Source: Sthenelais limicola (lineage: Eukaryota > Annelida > Polychaeta > Phyllodocida > Sigalionidae). Taken from it: 64,000 bases of DNA. Where the stretch lies: assembly GCA_942159475.1 (NCBI GenBank), contig OW804095.1:53782773-53846772 (forward strand), in the 5' to 3' direction. The notes beneath the pieces were generated by a model. The model saw only the letters and a list, made by a program, of their open reading frames with translations, did not search any database and was not told the DNA's origin. A program made the translations under genes and the position numbers. The number at the start of each line of letters is the position of its first letter. The first letter of the stretch is position 1. Below, one piece after another: positions 11,334-23,900 of this stretch.

Positions 11334-14300
11334 ATGGATAACGGATTGCTAGATACACCATTAGATGTGAACTTAAATGGTATTCCACTGAAGCTCGACA
11401 TTCTGCGACCAGATCAGGTTGGCAGTCAAAATTATTTCCAATTTGGATTTATTACATGAATTTTACCAATTGGCTCCAGGATTTAGTTATTCTTCACAAC
11501 ATACAAGTATGGATACTAAATATCTTCCAACAACAATTTGAGAATTGTACGTGGACCCTCAATAAGTGCACTACTACATCGAATTTTCCCTTCTATTTGA
11601 TATTAGTATAGTGCAGCGTATGACTTGGTATCTCACGAAGCAGAAAAAGGTAACGATGTTGGAACGGATGAGTTCCCTACACCAACGTGCCTCTTCAGTT
11701 TACTGGCGGAAGCAAGGAACTACTCTCTTTCTGATCCCTCATCACACGCCATAAGGGCTTTTATTTCAATTTCACCCTCTTCCTATTGTCGGGGCACAGA
11801 ATCAAACCTTGCATCTGGTCTTTTTATCTGCAACGTGACATTGAAAAAGGTCATTGCAGTTGATGCCATTAGCCTTGCTATTAGGCTAACAGAAGCCTTA
11901 CAATACCAGGTAAAATATTTTTGACGAAAATTCTAAAACGAATAATCGGGAATTGTTTTTATTAAGTTATGTTCTCGAATAAATTAACCAAAGTAATTGC
12001 TTTTTCGATGATAATTCATTTCCATAAACACGCATATATAGGCCTTTATATATGTATTTGATCATTTAAGTGATACGTGAATCCTAGTACAGCTCTAGGA
12101 GACCCAAGTACTAAACCCACTGCTTTTGCCTATATATAATACACGCAGTAATCACTCAAACTGTCGAGTTTAGGAAAGAGAATATTACAAAAAAGACCAC
12201 AATTAACCCAGAAATAGTGTTCGAGAATGAGCCATTGTAATGTGTTTCTATTTTAAATTTGCAGGGTATTTTGGCTGATGTATTCCACACGAGTCCATTT
12301 GTCAACATCTTGAGATCCAAAGGATTTACCGTAGTAGCACGCATACCCAATAGTGGTTTTGTAACTAGAAGGGGGTGGACTGACAGCCTGATCTTATTTA
12401 AAAATATCAAAGTGCACAAACAGATGGTAAATAGTCAATTCATATTTATTATACCCCCTCCCCCACATCATTATAATTATGTTGATGCAATTATAGAATG
12501 CCCCATGTCCTTCTAAGACTTTACGATTATTTGTACAACAGAATTCCGCTGTTTTTCACGAATGCATATAAAACCAGTTCCTTCGTTACCAACTTGGGAA
12601 ATGGGCGAGAAAATTGGGATTACCTTCACTAGTAACTGTGTAATATGCCAAAGCTCGTCAATCCCTTGTGTATGGTTTTCTTTGACATTGCTATAGACTA
12701 TATGAAACTATAACATGCAGAAATAATGGAAAATTTGATAAAAACACAAAAAAATAGGCACCATGGAAACTTGAATTTTTCTTCGTTTTCAGTGGAGTCG
12801 ATGAACTCCCTTTATTTCTTCATTAACATAATAATATCCAAGATGCAACTAACATAATGTGTATTTTCTTTGTTTTCAATATTATAAACTTCCAATTAAT
12901 GGTAAACACGAATTTAGAGTTAATATGCATACATACTTTTATTATGAACTATTGGGACAGTTTTGTTTGACATAATATTATTTTGCCTGTTTACAATTGC
13001 TAGCAACATGGCTGTGAAGGCATTAATCATTAATTACAATAGGATGAAGCATCCCGAGAGGGATGGTATTGTAATATATATTAGTTGATTGAAACATCTG
13101 ATAGAACGACAGTTATTCAAATGTAGAAAAAGAGATAATTTGTCCATGGAATTGACAACAATATGAAAAGAATGCGAAATACCTTAAATATCGCCTGACA
13201 TGTTAATTAGATTGTATATACAATTTTATACAATGTTTAAATAGGGCTGATTTGCTATTAGACTTTTATTTCTTGAAATGACTATTATTGTAAGAATGAT
13301 ACGACCATTTTTTGTGATCGTGGTATAATGCATCTGGGTAGAGGAAATGAAGTATGTTAGATTTGAACGAAATGATTATATTTTTAATTTTATTCTTGAG
13401 TTTTGATAGTAAATAAGTAGTATGTATTTTAGAGGCAACGCTTGAAAAAAATCATGGTGATTAATGCGTCGTTCTGCAACTGTTAAATGTTATATTGGCC
13501 TGAAATGAAACATGAAAGAATATATATGTCTGTAATGTACTGGGCTTTCTTTTTTGCCCATAATTATTATAAGAAGGAAAAGTAACAGGCAATAAACACT
13601 TGTTACATTGGATCTCTAATCCCAGAAAACCACACAATCAGATTCGTTTTTAATCAAAGATATTGCAAAATATATAGCCATTGTTGGCGAGACAATTAAA
13701 TGAGATAAAAAAGGAGTGTGAAGGCAGCTTGGGAAATTAAATATTTTATTTAATTTTATATAACTTACATAAATAGGTAATAAAAGCAGTGTAAAATAAA
13801 TTGGATTTTGGTATAAAATTGGTAAACGTTGATGTAATTATAAATTAAAATTGAGATGATGAGAATTTAAATTAATAATATAAGATAATTAGTATGGAGG
13901 AATGAAATGATGATTAATAGGTGTGGGTTGGTGGGATAATTTGAGTGATCGCTGTGGTGGCGAGAGGTGAAGTGATTGAGAGTGAGTTGGGAAATGGTTA
14001 GTGCAGCGCCTTGGGATTAGAGGTCGCTGCACTAGGTGGGTGGTGATAGGCTCCCAACAATGCACACGCATTGCATAAAGCTATGCTATACACATTTTAT
14101 GGTGCTAAAAGCATTGAATTTAAAATCGAAGATGGCGACCAAAACATTTCATTTCGAAAGTCTTTCATATTATATCCATCTAAAAGAGTATCAAAATAGT
14201 ACCTGCATAAGTGTATGACAATTCCTCATCTTTATTCAGTTAATTCCCTGTATACACATTTTTATCATTGGAAAAGTCATCAGAGTTACGAAAAATATTG

Positions 14301-15685
14301 GTTTCCATGGTCACCTCATGTATATCAAGATATCTCCAATGCCACATCAAATCCCAAAATTTCAATATCAGATCTTAATACGTGAGGATCTTAGCTTCAA
14401 TTTGTTATATGACTCGTGATGTTGTCATTTCATGCAAACTCCTAAAATAAAAGGTTTTGGCCTGTTTCTGCTCTACTATAGTGCTAGTGGGATCTACTTA
14501 ACTTGGGGATTCTGACCCTAGTCACTAAAAGACTAATAGACTGCCACTATTTACTCCTGAATAAAGAAATGTTAAAAAAAAACTAAAGCAGCATAAAGAA
14601 AAGAGGCTATATTTCTGTAGTGGTAAATAATGTTAAATAGTGTCACAGCCGTGTAACATGCAAACTATGAATAACTGTCTCAATAGTTCAGGATAAAACT
14701 ATAAAACCGTTTACAAAAAAAGAGAACAATATTATTATGTCTGAATTCTTCGTAGAACGGGAGAGTATCGCTGTATGTCTGTTAGGGCCGGGGTTGAAAT
14801 GATGAATTGATGTTGATATCATTTTAACGGTTGTTCATGATGACTAAATTTGTTTACACAAGCTTTCGGGCTTTATACGCCCTTCTGTGAAGTGTCTGAA
14901 TTTTTTGTTGTCGATTTAGCTGGTGCTGTACCTTTCAATAGACATAATAAATCATGCTAAACATTCCTTTTCATTTACAGTTAAATCCTCGCCCTCTGTT
15001 GATACCTGTATCAGGTAGAAGTGAGAATCAGAAAAACATCGGAAATGCAGTGGTTGAGGCGACAAAACAGTCAGAAAATTTACCTGTGTACATGATCCAT
15101 ATGGTACAGAAGCCAAGTCTCAAATACTTACCCAGGATGTACACCTTTAAGAGCGGCATCAAGGCCAACATTCGGTATGCAATCGAAGAGGATATTCCAA
15201 TATTATTTACCATGTACAAATCAGCTGCACAAGAAGGTCATGGCTTCACTGTTGATGAATTTGACTCCTTGGATATATTCCGGTATTTGGTGATTGACCA
15301 CGGACACCCGATCGTTGCAGTCAATACTACAGACAATCAAATAATTATGAGCTTCACTGTATTGCCATCATTATTCTGCCGGTCTGCGGACCCACTTTTG
15401 TCAGATGTATATATTGTGGTCCATCAGGGACTGAGAGGGAAGGGCATTGGTCTGGAGGGATCGACCTTGGCGTTGAAACTAGTAAAAGAGTTAGGATATT
15501 CAGGAATCATTACAGATGTTCTGTACCACAACAAAGTGGTGATGGGTATGCTTAAATATTTAGGTTTTGCGGTTATTGGTCAAATTCCAGATGCAGTGAA
15601 AGAAGAGAAAGATAAATGTGGCGATCTCCTTATTGTCTTGAAGGACCTGGCAGACATACCTGAGCAATTCGCACATAAGCTATGA
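11334..15685 (+). CDS. Tandem GNAT-domain N-acetyltransferase-like protein
   Basis: Coding exons 11334-11417, 11607-11909, 12265-12426 and 14981-15685 join in phase 0 and give 417 residues. Two GNAT (acetyl-CoA-dependent acyltransferase) domains lie in series. Domain 1, about residues 18-180, starts LDILRPDQYSAAYDLV and ends GILADVFHTSPFVNILRSKG. Domain 2, about 240-410, holds the canonical acetyl-CoA loop RGKGIG (335-340) followed by the ALKLVKELGYSGIITDV helix/strand and the LKYLGFAVIG segment. The halves align along their length, so they arose by internal duplication. In domain 1 the R-G-x-G-x-G loop is replaced by KKVIAV. The ATG has a good context (AACACCATGG), and the short exon acceptor ATATTAG at 11606 keeps the frame. 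The second domain resembles fungal MPR1-like GNATs in general layout. The substrate is unknown; a soluble cytosolic enzyme is likely because no signal or TM segment is seen. Confidence 0.8.
12427..14980. other. Intron 4 of the tandem GNAT gene (intron 3 of the coding part)
   Basis: 2.55 kb of AT-rich DNA without a recognised gene. It contains a perfect 9-bp inverted pair AGTGCAGCG/CGCTGCACT at 14000-14033 inside a GT-rich patch (13,880-14,050). That patch may be a short dispersed element: the minus-strand text near 13,900 resembles the plus-strand text near 44,900. Confidence 0.6.
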
Positions 15686-17399
15686 ATTATTCATTCACAA
15701 ATTTCCAAGTTGGTCAAGTGTTAGTAAATTAGAATTGTACCAATAATGCTATACTTTGCAACATTTTGCGCTCTTGCGCAAAAGAATATATTAGCCTAAC
15801 TGATCATCTTAGTTTCTAGTAGTGTAAAAATACAAGATTTTCGAATTATACATAAAGAATAATGCCAATAATGCCAATGTTTATGTAATAAAAATGGTTA
15901 TTTGTATCACCAGAAGATAGGCCTATATATAAAAGTGGCTGGAGTTGACTTTTATTATTCTATAGTTCTGGCATATGTTACGATCAGTTCTTATAGATCT
16001 TATGATTTGGGGTGATTCAGGTCTAAAACCAGTAGAATTTCAGTATAGTAGAAGTGGCTTGATGTTATAGCTGTGGTGTCTATGCATATATATAGGAGTG
16101 ACTCAAGGCCCAATCATAATATCTATAAAAACTGGTCCTAACACATAAAAACGATGTTTAAGCTATATACGATATTTACATGCACTCCCCCATTATATAA
16201 TATGGCCTTATCCATAACAATAAACAATGCCCTATCACTGCTTTCCCAAGTCCAAGGCTGCCAAAGGTGTTTTCCTACTCTGGTCACTAGAGGGCTAAAC
16301 TGGTTGAGTTGCGACTTTTTTTACTTACATCATTTGACATCATTCTAATTTCTCACCAGCTTGATCAATCCATGCTAGCCTGCGAGACCTTTGGGTTTTT
16401 TTACCCGAAGAAACACTTGATCAACATTATAACCGTTGTTTCATGTGTTTTCTCTCACAAGCATTTATTAATCCTGAGGCCTTTGAAGGAGTTTTTTTTA
16501 AAATATTATCAAATTCGGCCGTAAATTTCTGAGTTCCTGCTAGGCTTCGGGTACTGGGTACTTGGCTTGGAATGATATCATGTCATGCCTTCCTGTCAGC
16601 AGCCTGGGTCACATGACACCTCTTTGCTCATGAATATTCATTCGAAAAAGCTGACTAACTGATATAAGGGTCAGATCGTCAGAAAAAAGTACAATCAGCA
16701 GCTCTACATATTTATTATAGTAAATTTTGCTATTCAAAGTAGGCTGACAAATTATAAATACTAGATATTATATTTGGAATGATATGTTTGTCTTCAATTT
16801 GGGTTAGAGGTCAAAGGTCGCGTCCACCGCGAGCTTTGCGACCATAGGCATAGTCGCGTCAAAGTGGGACCATAGTCACATCCGTCGTGCGCCAGTTCGC
16901 AGCCCGCTGACTGCCAATAAAATGCCTCAACTCAACTTGAGACAAAAATGTTATAATCACAGATGTACCGCTATTTTTGTTATACACAATCATGTCTAAC
17001 ACCAACCAACTTCAGTGGTCACAGACACAGAGGCCCACTGTGAATGCGGGACCTGACCTGATATTAAATCTGTGAGATAAATTAAACAATTAACATGCCC
17101 AGTGGAGCAAGCTATTTTTCCCTCTTATTATTTGCACATTCCTCTTGAGAGGGTGCAATACAAATATATCTATATTGTATGTGTAGGCCTACAATAAAAA
17201 TTGAAGCTGTCTAAGACTAGCACCACAAGATACGCGCGAATACACAGCGCCGGGGTGGACAGTGCATTACTCAGAGATATCTGAAGATTTTCACTTAATA
17301 TTCCGCGTTCCGCAGAAATTTAAAGAACACGTTTCACATGGCATTGTTTACCACTGTGTTTGGGATTCCCCGACCTACATACATACCGCCTAGGTTACC
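15686..17399. other. GNAT 3' UTR and intergenic spacer
   Basis: Starts with about 200 bases of probable 3' UTR. The rest is spacer with no coding exon I can support. GC content rises from about 16,800 towards the next promoter. Confidence 0.5.
15887..15892 (+). terminator. Candidate polyadenylation signal (tandem GNAT gene)
   Basis: AATAAA about 200 bases after the stop codon, at a typical distance for a short 3' UTR. Confidence 0.5.
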
Positions 17400-17560
17400 C
17401 ACTGGCCAGCCGGCAAGAATGACGTCATGGCGTTTTGACAGCGCTTTGCGCGGCGGAGGTTGCAGCGTATAAGTGCGGGAGGGCGTGTTGTGTGTGCGCT
17501 GTGTGGAGGAGAAAGAGGAGGGGTGGGGGGAGCATGAGCAGGAGTTTTACTAGGAGAAGG
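17400..17560 (+). promoter_or_regulatory. GC-rich promoter with palindromic CRE (CUB/LDLa gene)
   Basis: A full consensus cAMP-response element TGACGTCA lies at 17420-17427, immediately followed by CpG-containing and G-rich sequence (GCGCGGCGGAGG; GGAGGGGTGGGGGG), in an otherwise AT-rich window. The position, about 500 bases upstream of the ATG at 17923, suits a core promoter and 5' UTR. CREB/ATF control is inferred from the motif alone. Confidence 0.5.
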
Positions 17561-17922
17561 ATTGAGACTGGGTCACTCAACCAGCCATCGTGTATGGCAG
17601 GCAGCCGAAGCAGCAGCACAAGCAGCAGGCAGCCGTCGTCATTACACGATACACACACTCTGTCTGCATCCTACAGAACTGACACTTACACCCTCAACTA
17701 CCATCTCATTCACCATTCTACACCTCAACAACATCGCCCTCACGCCACAAAAGATCTGGATTTAATTCACCACAGATACGCTCGGATCGAGCGTGTCCGG
17801 AGGATCGTGTATTGGTGGCTCGAGGGCTGGGCGTGAGCCTTCTTGAGGCCTTCTTTTACCGATGCCAGGATTACCGTGTTTGCTTCACGCCTAGCCCGGC
17901 CTACAGCGGAGACAATGCGGCC

Positions 17923-20900
17923 ATGGTCACTCCTAAACGTAGGCGGGACACGCCTCCCCCAACGCCCTCAAATCATTCCGAGCCTACACCCTGCCTAGGC
18001 GAGACTAAAACACCAAAAAACAGGCCGAGCATTGGTCTTGGCTTTCTGTGTGTATTCCTAGGCCTTGTTGTGATCGTCCATGGCGAACCTCGACAGGCTG
18101 CAGAAACAGAGCTTGGGACAGGAGATCACAGCCCGGGGCATTACAGGACAGGTTAGTAGTATGGCAAATGCATGTCCCTAAGTGTCTGAGGGCGCATCTA
18201 GGTAGATGAACGAGAGCTTCGATGGCCTCTTTATAAATGAGCACTTGTTCTTGTCAGGCACTATCTGCTCCGGGGTGACTTGTCTTGTGCTTTTTTGGGG
18301 GGCACAGTCGTGATAAGTATGTGATTGTAGATGCTGATATATCCTTTGGTATAGGATATTCAAAATATCAAAATTTAAACCAGGTAAAATTTTATTATAA
18401 ACAAAACAAGCGAAGCCATGCAATGTTTTATTTGGCTCTGATTCCGATTTTTTAAGGTTCAGTATGTTATCCAAATAACTTTTAAGTGTAGAATATATTG
18501 TCCCGGGCCCCTCGAAAATCATTAGGCCGAAATGAGAAGGTTCTATGATCAATGGCACCATTGTGTTTCACTATCTCTATCCCTGATATGTATGTTTCAT
18601 TTTCCTTCACTGATCATCGCCAGTTTTTAAATTGCTTCATTATCGATCTTTTAGAGATAACGAAAAAGCTCTTCCCTGGAGAGGATGATTGGGCCTTTCC
18701 ATATACCTGCTCGGTCCAAGGCTTATCTGTAGTCACCATAGGAAACCAATTGCGATTATTGATGATGTATTTTGACGCATAGTTCTAATTTACTTCTGTA
18801 TCAAGAAGGTTCGATCTGAGATACGATCCTTGAAATATGAATGTATTCACGTAGGATTGAATCTCAAATGAATTTCGCAGTAACCAAAGAGACAAGCTGA
18901 GCTAATTAATCTATAATTAATCAGCGAAGTCATGAATAAAATATAAGTTCGGGCAAGATATTGGGGCTACTTAAGTGTGCATAGATTGGATGCTTGAAAA
19001 CATTTCAAGACTCATGCTGGATCAGACTAGGAACATTTCTCTTCTGCCTCCACGGACTCACCAATAAATCCCCCTCTCAATATTCATTGCTTAGATAAGA
19101 GCTCAAGAGCTTGTCAGTGAACCAGGTTTTCGGATAGCACCAGAGTTCCTATCAGACCATCTGAGAAATATGGTTTTGGCTTTGGGTGCATTTCATTCTA
19201 TATCAGCTAGAATATATTCTGTATCAATAAGGCTATAAATATATTTCTTTATTGGGGGATCTTCGGGTAAAGCATATCTGTTTTGATAAGGTAGCGCTGG
19301 CTGTTTAGATATAAGAACATATATATATAGCAGGGGACAGGGGCATTGGCAAATTATAGCTGACAATAAATTTTGCTCTGCTAGAACGTTCTCGTTTTTT
19401 CCCCAATTCTTTATATGAGTGTTCTCCATATCCACCTCATGCAATCCACTTTTCCTTGGCTTCTGACTCATTTCTGTTACTGTATACATGTACATACTTT
19501 CACACATGTGGATCCATTCTTACTCCCCTATATATGCAGCTGTCGTTCCATTATTCCCTTATTTTATTAACCTGATGACGTGCAAGCCGGCCTGCTTTAA
19601 ATGGCCGTATTTCCAATGAATACAATATTCCCTTAGAAGAATTGTATTCACTCATGGGAAACGTGGACATTCCAGAGCAGTAGAACGGGACTATGGAAGC
19701 TCAAATCAATTTTAAATTCAAAGGGTCTTGAAAACGGGAGAATTTCCTATAAAAGTTGAGTTAGAGAGAGTTACCAAGGGAGATACAACTGGAAAATGAG
19801 TGAGAAAAATATAAAAGTTTGTACTGCGTGGGAATGAGCGACTTCATGTATATAAGTGTAGAGGATATGGGAAGAGGAGGGGAAATTAAATTATTAATTT
19901 ATGCAGATCGGGAGTAGGGGAATGGATATCTGATAGAGTTAGAATTAGAGGCGTGTAAAGATGGGAAGGAATGTTCAGTTAAGTGTGGTTTATGCGCATA
20001 TATAATTACGTAACTTGCCATACTTCATGTTCATGAACACTCGACGTGTAGAATTGAGAGTCTCTAGGGGACCATTCCCTCACCCCATAGCATTCCCCTG
20101 CGGGCGAGTAAGGAGTTTATTTAGTCTGTTGCGCACATGTTCCAGGTACTAGGCTCAAATGAAATAATCTACCAAGAGCGCTACTTCAGACAATACGCTA
20201 TTGAAACAAACACATGTCATCTCTGAATCCGCTGATGGGGAGAAAGGCTGCAGGAACGCTCACAGATGTGTTTCAATGACCTCCCCTCTGAGTTCATGGT
20301 GTAAACCATTGATGTTCGCGTTGGAAAGTTGCAATTATTTTCGCTAGTAAGGTACTCTTCTCTATAGCATATACTTTCTCAAACATACGATGTACTTGAT
20401 TCTAAACACAATATATATGTCCTACTTTTTATCCCTCCACTCCATTATTTGTAGAGTTATTCAACTTATCGTAGGAATCTGAAGATAAAAAAACCACCCC
20501 AGTTTAAGCTTAACTAAAACTTGCTAGCACCAACGATTTCCCATACAGTGCTCAGCAAATTCAAGTGAGATCTAAACCACAAATGAATTATTCCTGCCTC
20601 CTGAATTAGAGCGATTATCAATGCTGAGACATTACCTATAGAGATTGCAGATGGAAGTTACGTAAGTAAAGGCTACTGGGACGGATGGGATTAAGCAGAT
20701 ATTGACGCTGTCAATAATATGCCAATAATGAGAAAGGTTGATGTAAACTTATTCAACATTAGCGCTTAGATTCGCCATTGATCTATTGTCAGGGCATACA
20801 TGAAAGCTTTGGTTCAACCATTAGATAGTTAGGATTTGGGACTTTGGTGTATATATTGTTGAGTATCATTTGAGGGTTGTATTTCCGGGGCTCACGATAG

Positions 20901-23900
20901 GGTGGATTAAGGGTTTGGGTAGGTTGGTCTAACGCAGGGATTAAGACTGTATTACACCCCAGTTTGCTTGGATCTTTATTGCTTACTCATTATACCTGTT
21001 TTCTATGCGAAACAGTTAGCGCTAGATGTTGGCTTTGTCAATTGAACATTCATAATTGCGGCATCAATGGTAATGACGAACGACATTTTGTGTTGTGATA
21101 AGGTACAGGTTTACCCCTCCATCCATCTTCTAAACCAGATTCACGTAATTACCTATGTTAACACTTACATTGCCAAATATACTGAAGTTAAAATCACTTA
21201 AATATTTGCCCATTTTGTCATAAGTTTACTCATTGAACAGACTTCATTCCATTCCTGGTTTAAAATATTTGTTCATTTAAATATCAAGACATAATGAAAA
21301 ATAGTTGCCGATGGGTTATACAGTATAGGATTATGAGAATTTGACCTGAAATAATCGTAGATGGCAGTTATCCTTTACTATGATCTAAATCATCTGGAAG
21401 ACCTGCATGGCAGAAGGCGCTATCCAATTCTGATATGTATTGTATTTTGAATCAGAATAAAAATCTCATATCTTATATGATTCTGTGCGGTAAGTTTTCC
21501 CCATTTTCTGATGAGCTTCTTTCCGCATTGAGAGATGCTTTCCCCCTCGCATGTTAACGTGGTATAAGGTGAAATATTCAAGGATTATCTATGACCTTGG
21601 CTATTTCAATAAATCTAAAAAAAATCCAATTCCCTGTGATAGGATCCGTTTAAATCCAAAAGTTATTAACTATATTAATATTGGCAAAATTCATAGAAAA
21701 TCAAGTACTGTTGCTCTATTAAAACACGAGATTTGATTAAAAGCCTCTCGTTCCAAACTGCTAAAATGCCATTAGAATTCCATTAGGACGCCTAAAAAAT
21801 AGAATGGGACATAGAAACATTGGTTTGTTATTATCGAGATCGGGCGAAAATAGAATATGGGACGTGGAAACAATACATAAATTTGTTATCATCCAGGATC
21901 TTTTGGAAAGGAGGGTGGATTGATGGCCCAAACGCTGGTCCATAACATGCTCGGCTTATATATAATTACGTTTATAATTAACTGCTTATCTCCTATTAAT
22001 ATGCATAATATGCGATCTGTCCTTTTCTGATTATGGTTCGGCAAATGATTTCCCGATATTGTTTGCTTTTTTCTCGGGAGTTGCTCTTTGCGCCGTCATT
22101 GTGCATTCCGAGAGCGCTCAAGTAATGGATCCAAAATCACTATAACACTGACCTGGGTATGAGGTCTCGTGCTAATGTCCTCCTAATCTTGCGGGAGCTG
22201 ATTATTGACAGACAGATGGCGACCCAATTACTCCTTCATCTTTCGCTAGTTTCCATGGTGACTGCCCTCTTTATGACATCACCATTCGACCATGGGTCGG
22301 CACATCGAACGTGTCAATGGTGCAAAATTCTCGAGCGGTGATTTATGCAAATTACAGTATAAGAATAACAAAGGGGAAAGGACAGGGTGTCTAGGAACCT
22401 CGTCTATGACGAATGCTTTAGCGTTGTTGGAATAGCAGGGAACTATTCTGTACTGATCCGTTGGCCGTTGATGGAAGAGATAGCATGTATTGTCTGTGGA
22501 GGAAGTCAAAGGGAAATATCCATTCATGCTAGAGAGCCCAGATTTGTGGACCTTATAAATTAGGCGCTTGCTATGTCATAATCGTTTTCTCCTGTAAGGC
22601 AGCAAGCTTTCCTATGGACGCATATACTGTATAGGGAACAACATAGAGGGAAAGAATTGAATGGAGAGAGAGAATGGCAGACAGAGAGAGAGAGAGACAG
22701 AGACAGGGACAGACAGATAGAGACAGAGACAGAGACAGAGAGAGAAAGCGTGTTCATATATTACTTAACGGTCATTTTATTCTCAAATTGTTCCTTTACA
22801 AAGATTGCCGTATCACCCTCTGAATACAATGTAATCAATGTAATCATCATTATGAATACCGAGCCAATGAATACTGAGCCAATGCTATAGTAGTGTGTGT
22901 ACAATGCTGATCATTAAAAAGCTATTGCTAACTTCAAATTCAATGAAGTAACACAGTCTCTTTCCGGGACTACTTAACTCAGTATTTTTTCTCCAATGCC
23001 CGTGCGAACGTGAGGAGATAACAGCATCTCAATCTTGAAGTATGGAGAAAGACAATCGTGGAGCAGTCAGGGCGAACTTTCGTGCAGTGAAACCCGTTAC
23101 TATCATGACAGTGAGTGATGACAGGGACACGCGAGTGTGGGCTTCATTGGCGGTACCTATCAGTTGGTACTGTTTGTTTCCTTGCAACTTTGGAAGCTAT
23201 GCAGCAAATGCCCCTGATATATCTTTAGAACTAGTTGAGAAAACATTCATTGCATACTTGCAAACTTTACAATTCATCTATTTCTAGCAGCTCCTGGATT
23301 GCAGTGCCTAATTTGATATCATGTACCTGGTTTTCAGGGATATCATCTTGTAAACAGCTCTTTTAATAATGCAAACATGTATATGCATGTATATATTATA
23401 TTATATTATATTATATTATATTATATTATATTATATTATATGCTTTGAAATATGGTTTATAATATGTAATGTATACAGAAGTTTGATACATGCCTGACCC
23501 ATTATAGGAGCCGAACTATACTGGTGCCACTTCGATCTGTTTGGGGCCTTAAATTGAATAAAAGAAAAATCTGTGCAGTGGAAGTTTCGTTAAGTTTCGT
23601 TTCATCAAGATAGTGTCAATTGGTTAAATCATAAATGTTGGAGGGGTCTGTTCATTAAGATTTCAGTTCGAGTAAAACCTATTCGTAATATTTTAAAATG
23701 AATACATGGGTCTATTCATAGATCATTGTCGTTGAGACACGTCGGGCTGTCAAACAATGTATCGGCATTTAACGCGGGTATATTCATAACATGATCACAG
23801 TTAAATTTACGCATGAACTAAAATATCGTTTTCCACAATATATTTTGCTGTACGGAAGGCTTAGGTATAAATAAAGGAAATGGATCCACTGGTAATGCCT

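Noticed and set aside
17812..17922. N-terminal extension of the CUB/LDLa protein upstream of ATG 17923
   Set aside because: The frame is open but has no in-frame ATG there. The out-of-frame ATG at 17914 has a weaker context than GCCATGG at 17923.
18178..18561. 127-codon minus-strand frame in the long intron
   Set aside because: No recognisable domain, AT-rich composition, no splice or promoter context.
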